In this document: piece by piece, positions 28,007-37,020 of the stretch
Layout: each line of letters opens with the position of its first letter
Position numbering within the stretch: the first letter of the stretch is position 1
Assembly (NCBI GenBank): GCA_016710585.1
Contig: JADJVN010000006.1
Coordinates: 1-64,000, forward strand
Direction: 5' to 3'
DNA from: Saprospiraceae bacterium
Lineage (GTDB): Bacteria > Bacteroidota > Bacteroidia > Chitinophagales > Saprospiraceae
Length of the DNA: 64,000 bases
Translations under genes and position numbers: made by a program
Notes under the pieces: model-generated
Database searches by the model: none
Told to the model about the DNA's origin: nothing
The model's input: only the letters and a program-made list of their open reading frames with translations

Positions 28007-30207
28007 ATTCAACAAAATGGCTAGTCATTATTTTCCAACTCGCCATTTATGGAATGCTTACCGCTCAAAAAGATAGTATAGAAAGAAGAAATTGTCAAGC
28101 GACATTTATCCATAATGAAATAAAAATAGATGGTAAACTTGATGAATCTGAGTGGCAAGACGCAACAGTTTATACTGACTTTTACCAAAAGTATCCTCTG
28201 GTTATTCCTAAGGCGAATCCAAATACAACATTTAAAATATTATATGATCATTCTAATATTTATATAGGTATTAATTGCACACAAAAGCATAAAAATGTAA
28301 TTCAAACGCTTAAACGAGATCAAGATTTTTTTGACTCCGATGGGATTTCTATTTTATTTGATCCATATCAAAACAAGTCAGCTGGGTATTTAATTGGTTG
28401 CAGTTCTACAGGTGTACAAAGCGAAGCAATTCTCACTTCAATGAGCCTAACTTTTGAATGGGATGCCAAGTGGACTGTTAAAACTGAACAACATGATAGT
28501 GGTTGGATAGCTGAATTCAAAATTCCATTCAAAATCTTGAAATTCAATACTAAAAATGTGAACTGGGGAATCAATTTCGTTAGAAATCTTTCAGGTATTT
28601 CTCAATTTCATGTTTGGAATAAAGTACCACTGCAATTTGAAGGAACCGATATAGGATATTTGGGGAATTTGGAATTCAAAGAATTGCCGAAATCAAAAAA
28701 AACACAATCCAATATTATCCCCTACATTAAAGGTTTATATGAATATCCAACTCAAGAAGGCAAAGCTATTTCTGTAGGTATTCAAACGAAACACAGCATC
28801 GGAACTAACTTTAATTTAGATCTTACTGCAAATCCTGATTTTTCACAAACAGAGCTCGATCAACAAACCACCAATTTATCAAGGTTCTCCATTTTTTTTC
28901 CAGAGAATAGAACATTCTTTATAGATAATTCAGACTTATTCGGATCCTATGGCACTGGCTCGATCAAACCTTTTTTCTCTAGAACAATTGGCCTTGATAG
29001 GAATGGACGCACGATTCCAATCATCGCAGGAGCGAGACTTACAGGTAACATAAATCCAAAGCTTCGATTGGGACTATTGAATATGACTACTGCAAAAACA
29101 AAAAATACAGATGCAGCAAATTATTCTGCTGCAACGCTATATCAAAATTTATGGTCTAGATCAAGGGTAAAAGCAATATTTCTAAACAAACAAAATATAG
29201 GTGATAAATCTGAGGATAAGTATGGTAGAAATGCTGCACTCGAATTCACTTACATCAACAAAGATGGATCGATACTGGTATGGTCTGGACTAAGCAATTC
29301 TTTCAAGAAATATTATAATCACAACAATTATTTTTTGCTTTCAGGAATTGTGTATAATAGCAAACACATAGAGGCGATCTTTGATATCTCTTCAGTAGGC
29401 ACAAATTATTATACAGACATGGGATATGTATTGCGCATCGACAATTATGACGCTGAACGAGATTCTGTCATACGAAGAGGTTTCCATCAAAATTTTCAAA
29501 ATATAACATATAAAAAATATTATTCAGAAGCTTCAAAATTTAATCTAGCAGGAATATATGCTGAGAATTTTATCGTCTTCAATCCTGATTTTAGTTTCAA
29601 TGAGCGACGAACCGAAACTGGAATATTTTTAGAAATGAAAAATGGGAATACTTCAAATTTAAGTCTCAACAATGAAGCTGTGAATTTGCCATATCCATTT
29701 AAATTTGTGAATGACGAACAATCAAAAAATCTTGAAGCAAAAAATTATAATTTTAGCTACATTGATTTTGAATATAGCAGTTCTAATAGAAATAAATTTA
29801 ATTATAACGTAGAAATGTCTTATGGTGGATTTTATAATGGTACAAAATTATCTACCAATATAGGAATCAATTATCGTATCCAGCCTAAAGCCAATTTTGG
29901 GATAAGTTATAATTTAGATTTAATCAAACTAAAAGAAGGCTATGGCGAGGACCAATTCAATAGACTGGCTATCAAAGCAGAATTTTTTCTCAGCAAAAAA
30001 TTATTTTTCACCAATTTTATCCAATACTTAGATCAGCAAAATCGCTTCACCTTCAATTCCAAATTACAATGGAATTTTGCACCACTATCGGATGTTTTCT
30101 TGGTATTTGTTGATGACTACAATACATCGCGATTCAGATTTGGGGAACAAAATCAAGCAAGAAATTATTCAATAGCATTGAAGCTAAATTATTGGTTAGA
30201 TTTATAA
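27982..30207 (+). CDS. DUF5916 protein with CBM9-like domain and outer-membrane barrel
   Basis: From ATG 27982 the protein has a signal peptide (KWLVIIFQLAIYGMLTAQ) and a carbohydrate-binding family 9-like domain (IKIDGKLDESEWQDA near residue 42, SDGISILFDPY near 110). DUF5916 follows, with the barrel-like signature TANPDFSQTELDQQ and FFPENRTFF near 285-305, then antiparallel strands to the C-terminus. The family is common in Bacteroidota outer membranes; its substrate is not known. The start codon sits inside a perfect hairpin, so either the start is a different codon or the hairpin controls translation. An in-frame extension exists upstream but overlaps the previous gene. Confidence 0.8.
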   Translation: MSAQSGHFYSTKWLVIIFQLAIYGMLTAQKDSIERRNCQATFIHNEIKIDGKLDESEWQDATVYTDFYQKYPLVIPKANPNTTFKILYDHSNIYIGINCTQKHKNVIQTLKRDQDFFDSDGISILFDPYQNKSAGYLIGCSSTGVQSEAILTSMSLTFEWDAKWTVKTEQHDSGWIAEFKIPFKILKFNTKNVNWGINFVRNLSGISQFHVWNKVPLQFEGTDIGYLGNLEFKELPKSKKTQSNIIPYIKGLYEYPTQEGKAISVGIQTKHSIGTNFNLDLTANPDFSQTELDQQTTNLSRFSIFFPENRTFFIDNSDLFGSYGTGSIKPFFSRTIGLDRNGRTIPIIAGARLTGNINPKLRLGLLNMTTAKTKNTDAANYSAATLYQNLWSRSRVKAIFLNKQNIGDKSEDKYGRNAALEFTYINKDGSILVWSGLSNSFKKYYNHNNYFLLSGIVYNSKHIEAIFDISSVGTNYYTDMGYVLRIDNYDAERDSVIRRGFHQNFQNITYKKYYSEASKFNLAGIYAENFIVFNPDFSFNERRTETGIFLEMKNGNTSNLSLNNEAVNLPYPFKFVNDEQSKNLEAKNYNFSYIDFEYSSSNRNKFNYNVEMSYGGFYNGTKLSTNIGINYRIQPKANFGISYNLDLIKLKEGYGEDQFNRLAIKAEFFLSKKLFFTNFIQYLDQQNRFTFNSKLQWNFAPLSDVFLVFVDDYNTSRFRFGEQNQARNYSIALKLNYWLDL

Positions 30208-30228
30208 TTTCTCAAAGCATCAAAAAAT

Positions 30229-30260
30229 AAAAAAGCCACAACTTTCGTCATGGCTTTTTT
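30229..30260. terminator. Bidirectional rho-independent terminator
   Basis: AAAAAAGCCA pairs with TGGCTTTTTT across a 12-nt loop. It lies between two convergent genes (DUF5916 and the RRM protein) and can end both. Confidence 0.85.
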
Positions 30261-30280
30261 TTGTTTTTCTTGTGTGAGGA

Positions 30281-30640
30281 TTAAAATCTCTTTTTAAATC
30301 CACCACCGTCACGGTTTCCACCTCCACGGTTTCCACCTCCACTTCCACCACGGAAGCCGCCACCGCCGCCTCCACGATTGAATGTACGTGGTTTGTCTTC
30401 TCTAGGTTTTGCAACGTTCACATTAATTGTTTTTCCGTCGTACTCACATTGATCTAATTCAGCAATTGCTTTTTGACCTTCTTCATCGTTCGGCATTTCA
30501 ACAAAACCGAATCCTCTGGATTTCCCACTTTCGCGATCCATAATCACTTTGGCAGAACTAATCTCACCAAATTCTGTAAATAATTGTCTTAAATCGTCAT
30601 CCTGGACGTTAAAACTAAGGTTTGAAATATAAATATTCAT
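30281..30640 (-). CDS. RRM-type RNA-binding protein with glycine-rich tail
   Basis: ATG 30640 gives the standard N-terminus MNIYISNLSFNVQDDDL; an upstream TTG would add nine odd residues. The single RRM domain (residues 1-80) shows RNP2 (IYISNL) and RNP1 (KSRGFGFVEM). The tail is rich in Gly and Arg with RGG-like repeats. Such small proteins in Bacteroidota bind RNA and are thought to help in cold or translation control. The tail DNA is GC-rich and repetitive. Confidence 0.93.
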   Translation of the reverse strand: MNIYISNLSFNVQDDDLRQLFTEFGEISSAKVIMDRESGKSRGFGFVEMPNDEEGQKAIAELDQCEYDGKTINVNVAKPREDKPRTFNRGGGGGGFRGGSGGGNRGGGNRDGGGFKKRF

Positions 30641-30834
30641 ATAAAAAAAATAAAAAAATTTGACCAAGAAGGTATTGGTGTGTAAGAGCGCTTACAATTT
30701 ACAAGAGAAAATATTGTTTTCAATAATGTCAATAAGTAAATAAAAATGTCTGACAATCCAATGATATAGCTTCCTATATGTGGTTGTAACGTATTTTTAT
30801 CTTAAAATGTTTCATTTATGTATTATTTTTTAAT

Positions 30835-32010
30835 TTAAATCATAAATAATCCTATTTCTTCATCTGGAAAGCCATTTTCTCGAGCAAAATGCAGCCATTT
30901 CATCAATAAAAAAGGAGAAAAATACCGCTTCATCCTCTTTTTAAAGCTGAGGATGTCTGCAGTATTCCTTCTATTTTCATTAAAAACCTGATCTAATTGA
31001 GCATTTTCAAGAAATTTTTGCAATGGAATATTGAGTTTAGATAAGAATTCCGCATATCGTTCGTCATCTGCCTCATAAAGTGAATCAATATCCTGACTTA
31101 ATTGAACAAAAACTTTGATTGCTTCCTCATTATAACTTGTCCATACTTTCCCATTAACGATTTGGCTTACTGCCCTTCCTGTGCCAAAAGGCACTCTATC
31201 TGAAACCCTAGCTAAAGGATAGACCAGCGCCTCATCAATTTCTCCGAGGAGGTCCAGCATTGAAAATTTATGCAAAAAATAAAAATCTTCCCCAGCTTGT
31301 TTTTGATTCATACCTCCTTGTCTGCAGTAGGCTTCTGCTTGAACTGCAAAACAAGATCCCAAAGTATGAAATGCAAATTCATATTCATATTTCTTTTGTT
31401 TTCTAACATAATCATTCAAATGAAACTCATAGATCTTACCAGCTTCCTTCTCGGCTGAACTTAAACCATCAAATCGATGCTTGAACCCGATGCTGACAGC
31501 AGGCTTTGCATTTGCATTATTAAAATAACCCTTTATTTTAAATAGATAATGCCTAGAGACAAGACAGTCACCATCTAAGTTAATGATGATCGCATTAGAT
31601 TTATTCCAATAACAGAATATCCGTATTGCCTCATCCATTAATATCTTCCTTGCCATTCCTACCCCTGCATTTTTACCTTTGAGCTCCATCGGGCCAAGGA
31701 TACCAAGGGTATAAGGTAATGTGGATTGTAAGGCAGTTAAAGCTTTCAATTGTGATTCATAAAATTTTTGTACATGCCTCTCCTCTGCATAGTGTTCTTT
31801 ATAATTTAACAAACAAATTACAGCCAACTTGCTAAAATCAATATCCTCATTTTCAGCTAAAGAAAGCAAACATGACTCCAAATGATCTTCCATCAGTGCG
31901 GGAATGACTACAATAGTCTCTATCGATGAAAAAAGCAATGGATCTAATAAAGACGGATGAAGTGCATGTTTTTCTAAATATCTTTGCAAAATCATTGAAT
32001 CTCGAATCAT
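30835..32010 (-). CDS. Glycosyltransferase, GT-A (family 2-like)
   Basis: The 391-residue protein has ETIVVIPALMEDHLESCLLS near residue 32, the GT-A opening. It also has INLDGDCLVSRHYL near 145 (DXD motif DGD) and GGMNQKQAGEDFYFLHK near 245 (ED acceptor motif). A possible -7 box TACTTTTG on the minus strand at 32028-32035 supports ATG 32010; a second ATG at 31995 is also possible. It is divergent from the WbqC gene with only 2 bp between starts. The role is likely in surface glycan synthesis. Confidence 0.82.
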   Translation of the reverse strand: MIRDSMILQRYLEKHALHPSLLDPLLFSSIETIVVIPALMEDHLESCLLSLAENEDIDFSKLAVICLLNYKEHYAEERHVQKFYESQLKALTALQSTLPYTLGILGPMELKGKNAGVGMARKILMDEAIRIFCYWNKSNAIIINLDGDCLVSRHYLFKIKGYFNNANAKPAVSIGFKHRFDGLSSAEKEAGKIYEFHLNDYVRKQKKYEYEFAFHTLGSCFAVQAEAYCRQGGMNQKQAGEDFYFLHKFSMLDLLGEIDEALVYPLARVSDRVPFGTGRAVSQIVNGKVWTSYNEEAIKVFVQLSQDIDSLYEADDERYAEFLSKLNIPLQKFLENAQLDQVFNENRRNTADILSFKKRMKRYFSPFLLMKWLHFARENGFPDEEIGLFMI

Positions 32011-32012
32011 AA

Positions 32013-32648
32013 ATGTCTGATCTTTCGCAAAAGTACAAGTTCCCTATCATTGAAACACATGTATTCCCCAATATTCAATATTTTACCCTTATCCTCAAAC
32101 ATAAAGGACTGACTCTGGAAGCAAACGAAAACTATCAAAAAAGATCCTACCGAAATCGATATTGCATCGGATCACAAAAGGGGATCTTAAACTTAAGCAT
32201 TCCTCTCTCTAAAGGAAAAAATGAACAGCAATCCATAAGAGACGTCATCATATCATCTGACCACAATTGGCAAAGTCAACATTGGAATAGCATCTGCAGT
32301 AGTTATGGGAAGAGCCCTTATTTCATTTATTACAAGGATGAAATAAAGGAACTGTTGTTATCAAATGAAAAATCTTTATTCCAATACAATAAGAATATCA
32401 TTCTTGAAATATGTAATATGCTAAAAATTCCTATTACAATTGAGCACACAACAGATTTTGAGAAAAATGCAGAGACATCGTTCTACAACAAGATAAAGTT
32501 CAATAATCCAATGGACACAATCCCCTACTATCAGGTTTATGAAAAGGAAAATCAATTTCTAAACAATCTATCCATATTAGACTTAATATTTCATATGGGG
32601 CCTGAAAGCATTTTGTATCTGAGAAAAATGTTGGATCAGACCGATTGA
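32013..32648 (+). CDS. WbqC family protein
   Basis: The 211-residue protein reads ETHVFPNIQYFTLILKHKGL at the N-terminus, then NYQKRSYRNRYCIGSQKG and HNWQSQHWNSICSSYGKSPY, the conserved WbqC-like signature. Members occur in O-antigen and capsule loci, and some are amino-sugar N-acyltransferase-like, but activity is not settled. The start overlaps the promoter region of the divergent glycosyltransferase, so the true start may be a little later. The heptose genes follow after about 80 bp. Confidence 0.85.
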   Translation: MSDLSQKYKFPIIETHVFPNIQYFTLILKHKGLTLEANENYQKRSYRNRYCIGSQKGILNLSIPLSKGKNEQQSIRDVIISSDHNWQSQHWNSICSSYGKSPYFIYYKDEIKELLLSNEKSLFQYNKNIILEICNMLKIPITIEHTTDFEKNAETSFYNKIKFNNPMDTIPYYQVYEKENQFLNNLSILDLIFHMGPESILYLRKMLDQTD

Positions 32649-32708
32649 TACATTAGATTTAAATTGTATATATATCTTGATCATATTATAATTATTCATT
32701 CAAATTCG

Positions 32709-32716
32709 TAATTTTG
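32709..32716 (+). promoter_or_regulatory. Promoter -7 box of the heptose operon
   Basis: TAATTTTG fits TAnnTTTG and ends 14 bp before the hddA start codon. I did not find a well-spaced upstream TTTG. Confidence 0.4.
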
Positions 32717-32730
32717 CATTTCATAAGACA

Positions 32731-33765
32731 ATGATGATTTATAGAAGTAAAGCACCATTTCGAATAGGCTTGGCAGGAGGAGGCACTGATGTGAGTCCCT
32801 ATAGTGAATTATATGGCGGCGCTATCCTTAATGCGACGATCTCATTTTATGCTCATACGAGTTTAGAATTATTGAATGAACCAAAGGTCATTTTTGAATC
32901 AATAGATCAAGCATGTACGCTTGAATTTCCTAGCGGCGAAGAAATCAAAACTGGAACTGCTCTAGATCTACAAGTAGGCATATATAATCGATTATTAAAA
33001 GAAAAATTTATAAAAGAAAATACAGGAATCCGATTGACCACATCTATGGATGTACCAGCTGGATCTGGACTAGGTACTTCTAGTACTTTGATGGTATCAA
33101 TACTTAAAGCTTTTACTGAGTATTTGAGTCTACCATTTGGAGATTATGACATCGCGCATCTTGCATTTGACATCGAGAGAAATGATCTAAAATTGGCTGG
33201 AGGAAAACAAGATCAATATGCAGCTACATTTGGAGGAGTCAACTTCATGGAATTTTATGCCAATGACAAAGTGATCGTCAATCCACTTCGAATAAAAAGA
33301 GAATATCTTCATGAACTTGAAAATAATATCGTTCTCTTCTTCACATCTTCTAGTCGAAGTTCATCAGCTATCATTCAAGAGCAACAAAAAAATGTAAAAG
33401 AAAAAAACACGAGCTCTATCGAAGCCATGCATCAATTAAAAGATCAAGCCAATTGGATGAAGGAAGCACTACTAAAAGGACAACTGGATGAGATAGGAAG
33501 AATTCTGGATTTTGGATTTCGACAGAAAAAACAAATGGCTCAAAATATAAGCAATACCATGCTGGAAGAAATCTATGATGCTGCTATCCAAGGTGGCGCT
33601 ACAGGAGGTAAAATTTCTGGTGCTGGTGGAGGCGGATTTATGTTCTTCTATTGTCCTGGCAATACAAGATATAAAGTAATCAAAGCCTTAGAAAATTTTA
33701 AAGGTTATTTTTTGAATTATCAATTTACAACAGTAGGCGCAAATAGCTGGAGAGCTGGAAAATAA
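32731..33765 (+). CDS. hddA: D-glycero-D-manno-heptose 7-phosphate kinase
   Basis: The 344-residue GHMP kinase opens SKAPFRIGLAGGGTDVSPYS, the heptose/fucose kinase subgroup. The phosphate-binding motif is DVPAGSGLGTSSTL near residue 109, and the C-terminal GHMP motif is GATGGKISGAGGGGFMFFYC near 290. It phosphorylates heptose 7-phosphate at C1 in the GDP-D-glycero-alpha-D-manno-heptose pathway. The next gene is gmhA, 1 bp away, and the fused hddC-gmhB follows, so all pathway steps are in one operon. Confidence 0.9.
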   Translation: MMIYRSKAPFRIGLAGGGTDVSPYSELYGGAILNATISFYAHTSLELLNEPKVIFESIDQACTLEFPSGEEIKTGTALDLQVGIYNRLLKEKFIKENTGIRLTTSMDVPAGSGLGTSSTLMVSILKAFTEYLSLPFGDYDIAHLAFDIERNDLKLAGGKQDQYAATFGGVNFMEFYANDKVIVNPLRIKREYLHELENNIVLFFTSSSRSSSAIIQEQQKNVKEKNTSSIEAMHQLKDQANWMKEALLKGQLDEIGRILDFGFRQKKQMAQNISNTMLEEIYDAAIQGGATGGKISGAGGGGFMFFYCPGNTRYKVIKALENFKGYFLNYQFTTVGANSWRAGK

Positions 33766-33766
33766 A

Positions 33767-34348
33767 ATGTTTATGGAAAAGATTAAAGCAATAATACAAG
33801 AATCAATAAATGTAAAAACAGCATTACTACAAGACATCAATTTCTATACAAAAATTGATCAACTTGCAGATCTAATCGTTCAGTCTTTGAAGGCTAATAA
33901 AAAAGTTTATTTCTGTGGAAATGGCGGTTCTGCTGCAGATGCACAACATCTAGCCGCTGAACTTTCTGGTCGATTTTATACCGTTAGACCTGCATTGGCC
34001 GCCGAAGCGCTCCATGTCAATACATCATATCTCACTGCTGTAGCAAATGATTATAGCTATGATGTCGTGTATCAGAGAATGATAGCAGGAATAGGTCAAG
34101 AAAATGATGTACTCATAGGAATAAGCACATCAGGCAATTCCAAAAATGTACTCCTAGCATTGGAATCCGCTAAGTCAAAAAAAATGATCACGGCAAGTTT
34201 CACAGGTGAAGGCGGAGGAAAGATGGCGGCATATTCAGATTTTTTATTTGATGTCAAATCAAAAGACACACCGCGTATACAAGAGTGTCATATCCTGATC
34301 GGACATATCATGTGCCAACTGGTAGAAGAAAAATATTTCAATATATAA
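33767..34348 (+). CDS. gmhA: Sedoheptulose 7-phosphate isomerase
   Basis: The 193-residue protein is a SIS-domain isomerase: VYFCGNGGSAADAQHLAAEL near residue 44 and IGISTSGNSKNVLLALE near 117. The C-terminal IQECHILIGHIMCQLVEE is typical of GmhA. It converts sedoheptulose 7-phosphate to D-glycero-D-manno-heptose 7-phosphate, the first committed step. Confidence 0.93.
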   Translation: MFMEKIKAIIQESINVKTALLQDINFYTKIDQLADLIVQSLKANKKVYFCGNGGSAADAQHLAAELSGRFYTVRPALAAEALHVNTSYLTAVANDYSYDVVYQRMIAGIGQENDVLIGISTSGNSKNVLLALESAKSKKMITASFTGEGGGKMAAYSDFLFDVKSKDTPRIQECHILIGHIMCQLVEEKYFNI

Positions 34349-34352
34349 ACTC

Positions 34353-35588
34353 ATGCGCGAAGCAATAATTCTTGCTGGAGGTTTAGGCACTAGATTACAA
34401 CATTTAGTTCCCGACTTACCTAAAGCTTTGGCGCCGATTAATGGCAGACCATTTTTAGAATATATGCTCGAATATTTGATTGCACAAAAAGTTGAACATT
34501 TTATTTTTGCTGTATCGCATAAGAAAGAAGAGCTAAAAAAATATTTAAGTATCAACTATCCGCAACTCACAATTAGCTATGCAGAAGAAGAGACACCACT
34601 TGGTACAGGTGGGGCAATATTGAATGCTATCGACCTCGTCAAATCAAATGCTTTTTTTGTATTTAATGCGGATACCTATTTCCCTATAGACATCGATTCA
34701 TTGGAACTATTTGCAATAGAGCATCATTTCCAAATTTGTATCGCGTCCAAACACATGGTGAAGCCATATCGCTATGGGACTATACAATTTAATTCTGACA
34801 ATAGGATAACTGGATTTTGCGAGAAAGCAACAATTGAAGAAGGCTATATCAATGGCGGTATATATTATATTCGCAAAGAAATATTCGATAGTTATAGTAA
34901 AAATAAAGCTTTTTCATTTGAAAAAGACCTGCTAGAAATAAAGCTCAATACACTCAATATTGGGACAATAATTTTTAATGATTTTTTTATAGATATTGGA
35001 GTAGAACATGATTATTTCGAAGCTCAAAATCTATTTAAAAAATTTGAAAAAAGCACAAAAAGAGCATTGTTCTTAGACAGAGATGGCGTCATTAATAAGC
35101 TATTAGTGAACGATTATGTTAAGAATTGGGATGAATTTACTTTCTGTGATGATGTCAAGTCTGATTTAGCTCAGATTTGTTCATACTTTGATTATGTTTT
35201 TGTCATCACTAATCAACAATGCATCGAGAAAGGAATCATCACTAGCGATGAACTAGATCAAATTCACGAGCAAATGAGATTAGGGCTTGAATCATTTGGT
35301 GTCAACATTACTAAAATTTATTATTGTCCACATCTTGCATCAAAGCTCTGTGATTGCAGAAAACCTAATGCGGGGATGCTTATTGAAGCTAAAAAAGATT
35401 TTCCAGATCTAAGTTTTGAACAGTCCTATTTTATTGGAGACAGTGATTCAGATATCGCAGCAGCCAAAAAAGTGGGCTGTATTTCTGTTGGAAAAAGGCA
35501 TGAGTTCAATCTACAAGCCTTCAAGGATATTAGTCCAGATTTTAGTATTGTGAACTTTAATGAGCTAAATGCTGTTTTGACAAGATAA
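34353..35588 (+). CDS. Fusion of heptose-1-phosphate guanylyltransferase and heptose bisphosphate phosphatase
   Basis: Residues 1-230 are a nucleotidyltransferase of the HddC type (AIILAGGLGTRLQHL, PKALAPINGRPFLEYML, GGIYYIRKEIFD). Residues 235-411 are a HAD-IIIA phosphatase of the GmhB type. These show ALFLDRDGVINKL with the nucleophile Asp, FVITNQQCIEKG, the zinc loop CPHLASKLCDCRKPNAGM, and YFIGDSDSDIAAAKKVGC. The protein should remove the C7 phosphate and then make GDP-heptose. Fusing two steps that follow each other in one pathway is plausible biochemically; it is 4 bp after gmhA. Confidence 0.88.
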   Translation: MREAIILAGGLGTRLQHLVPDLPKALAPINGRPFLEYMLEYLIAQKVEHFIFAVSHKKEELKKYLSINYPQLTISYAEEETPLGTGGAILNAIDLVKSNAFFVFNADTYFPIDIDSLELFAIEHHFQICIASKHMVKPYRYGTIQFNSDNRITGFCEKATIEEGYINGGIYYIRKEIFDSYSKNKAFSFEKDLLEIKLNTLNIGTIIFNDFFIDIGVEHDYFEAQNLFKKFEKSTKRALFLDRDGVINKLLVNDYVKNWDEFTFCDDVKSDLAQICSYFDYVFVITNQQCIEKGIITSDELDQIHEQMRLGLESFGVNITKIYYCPHLASKLCDCRKPNAGMLIEAKKDFPDLSFEQSYFIGDSDSDIAAAKKVGCISVGKRHEFNLQAFKDISPDFSIVNFNELNAVLTR

Positions 35589-35597
35589 TTTGGCGGA

Positions 35598-36152
35598 ATG
35601 AAGTTGTTATATCCATTATTTTTATTATTTATTCACCTCAGCTTGACGGCTCAAAATGAATCAAATAATCCCCACTTCCTCATAGAAGAAGAAAAATTCT
35701 CGCCCCCTGTAGAGGCCATGATTCGTCAATTCGAAGGTGGTCCAGTTACTCCAATTATCGCAGATGACATCTTTGGCAACAAAGTTGAAATTAATGAATA
35801 CCAAGGTATAAAAACATGCATGGTATTTTGCAACTTCAAAGATGGTAAAAATATAGAGCTACTCGATCAATTCAATCAATGGACAAGCTCTCAAACCAAA
35901 AGAATTAAAATCATTTTTTTTGTCGATGATATGAAAAATGAACTTGAACATTTGACAAAAGAGCAGGTAAAAAATATCCATATTATTCCCAATAGCAAGA
36001 TGCTTAGTGAAGCGGTATATGGTGTAGAGATAGGAGTGCCAAGATTATTTTTTCTAGATGAGATGGGCAATGTTCAAAAAGTATTTCCTACATCTTTTTT
36101 TACTCAAATCCAAAAACTATTTTTGGCTTTGGATCAACTAGTCTTACAATAA
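35598..36152 (+). CDS. Exported thioredoxin-fold-like protein without catalytic cysteines
   Basis: The 184-residue protein has a signal peptide (FIHLSLTAQ). The rest fits an AhpC/TlpA-like pattern only loosely: TPIIADDIFGNKVEINEYQG, then KTCMVFCNFKDGKN and a late GVPRLFFLDEMGNV segment with the cis-Pro position of thioredoxin folds. There is no CxxC pair. It lies 9 bp after the fused heptose gene and 5 bp before queE, so it is probably in their transcript. Function unknown. Confidence 0.6.
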   Translation: MKLLYPLFLLFIHLSLTAQNESNNPHFLIEEEKFSPPVEAMIRQFEGGPVTPIIADDIFGNKVEINEYQGIKTCMVFCNFKDGKNIELLDQFNQWTSSQTKRIKIIFFVDDMKNELEHLTKEQVKNIHIIPNSKMLSEAVYGVEIGVPRLFFLDEMGNVQKVFPTSFFTQIQKLFLALDQLVLQ

Positions 36153-36157
36153 TTATT

Positions 36158-36790
36158 TTGTATTCAGTAAAAGAAATATTTTATTCACTACAAGGTGAAG
36201 GTGCTCAATCGGGCAGACCAGCGATCTTCTTACGATTTGCAGGATGCAATCTATGGAATGGTCGAGAGCAAGATCGAGCCAATGCGATTTGTAGTTTTTG
36301 TGACACAGATTTTGTAGGCACTGATGGCAGCTTTGGAGGAAAATATCCTGATGCCAAGTCATTAGTAAATACCCTCGAACAACTATGGCCAAAAAATAAT
36401 ATAACAAACAGATATGTCATTTGTACAGGAGGTGAACCATTGCTACAATTGGATGAAGTATTGATAGAATGTCTTCATGAGAAACAATTCACCATCGCCA
36501 TTGAAACCAATGGAACGATCCCTGTCCCCGCTGGAATAGATTGGATCTGTATGAGTCCAAAACCAAATACAGTCATCGAAGTAACTAAAGGTAATGAACT
36601 GAAATTCGTATTCCCTCAATCAGCCATCCATCCTTCAGAATATGAACATTTGGATTTTGAGAATTTCTATATTCAACCGATGGACTCTCCTACCCTAAAA
36701 GAAAATATGAAACTTGCTCTTGACTATTGCCTCTCCAATCCTAAATGGAAATTGAGCTTACAAACGCACAAGATTTTGGAGATTAGGTGA
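36158..36790 (+). CDS. queE: 7-carboxy-7-deazaguanine synthase
   Basis: The 210-residue radical SAM enzyme starts at TTG with YSVKEIFYSLQGEGAQSGRP, the QueE opening. The iron-sulfur cysteines are in CNLWNGREQDR to CSFC (C-x14-C-x2-C), with the insertion seen in the shorter QueE type. CTGGEPLLQLD and ETNGTIPVPAGIDWICMSPK follow. It makes 7-carboxy-7-deazaguanine for queuosine. The other queuosine genes are not in this window. Confidence 0.92.
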   Translation: MYSVKEIFYSLQGEGAQSGRPAIFLRFAGCNLWNGREQDRANAICSFCDTDFVGTDGSFGGKYPDAKSLVNTLEQLWPKNNITNRYVICTGGEPLLQLDEVLIECLHEKQFTIAIETNGTIPVPAGIDWICMSPKPNTVIEVTKGNELKFVFPQSAIHPSEYEHLDFENFYIQPMDSPTLKENMKLALDYCLSNPKWKLSLQTHKILEIR

Positions 36791-37018
36791 TCATTTCTGA
36801 ATCACAGGTTTAATGGTGTCTAAATCACGAATTATATGGTTTCTGAATCACGGATTAAACGGATTATTTGATTTCGCTGATTTGGATTTACATGATGCAA
36901 TAAACCTCCTAAAGCATTTCGTACTAACCCACCTAAATCCTCCCTTGAAAAGGGAGGACTTAAATCGCAACACAAATTATTTGCAAATTTGCAAATTTTC
37001 AAATTTGCAAATTAAATA
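36791..37018. repeat. Degenerate intergenic repeat region (copy 1)
   Basis: It contains three variants of TTTCTGAATCACGGATTAAA-like text (36791-36875) and a perfect hairpin TCCTCCCTT/AAGGGAGGA (36938-36946 with 36950-36958). A run of TTTGCAAA-type units follows (36975-37015). The order CATTTCGTACTAACCCACCT, hairpin, TTTGCAAATT is repeated in weaker form at 38670-38808 on the other side of the next gene. Confidence 0.7.
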
Positions 37019-37020
37019 AC

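Noticed and set aside
36791..37018. Possible CRISPR or regulatory array
   Set aside because: The units are imperfect, of unequal length and without unique spacers; they fit degenerate intergenic repeats.
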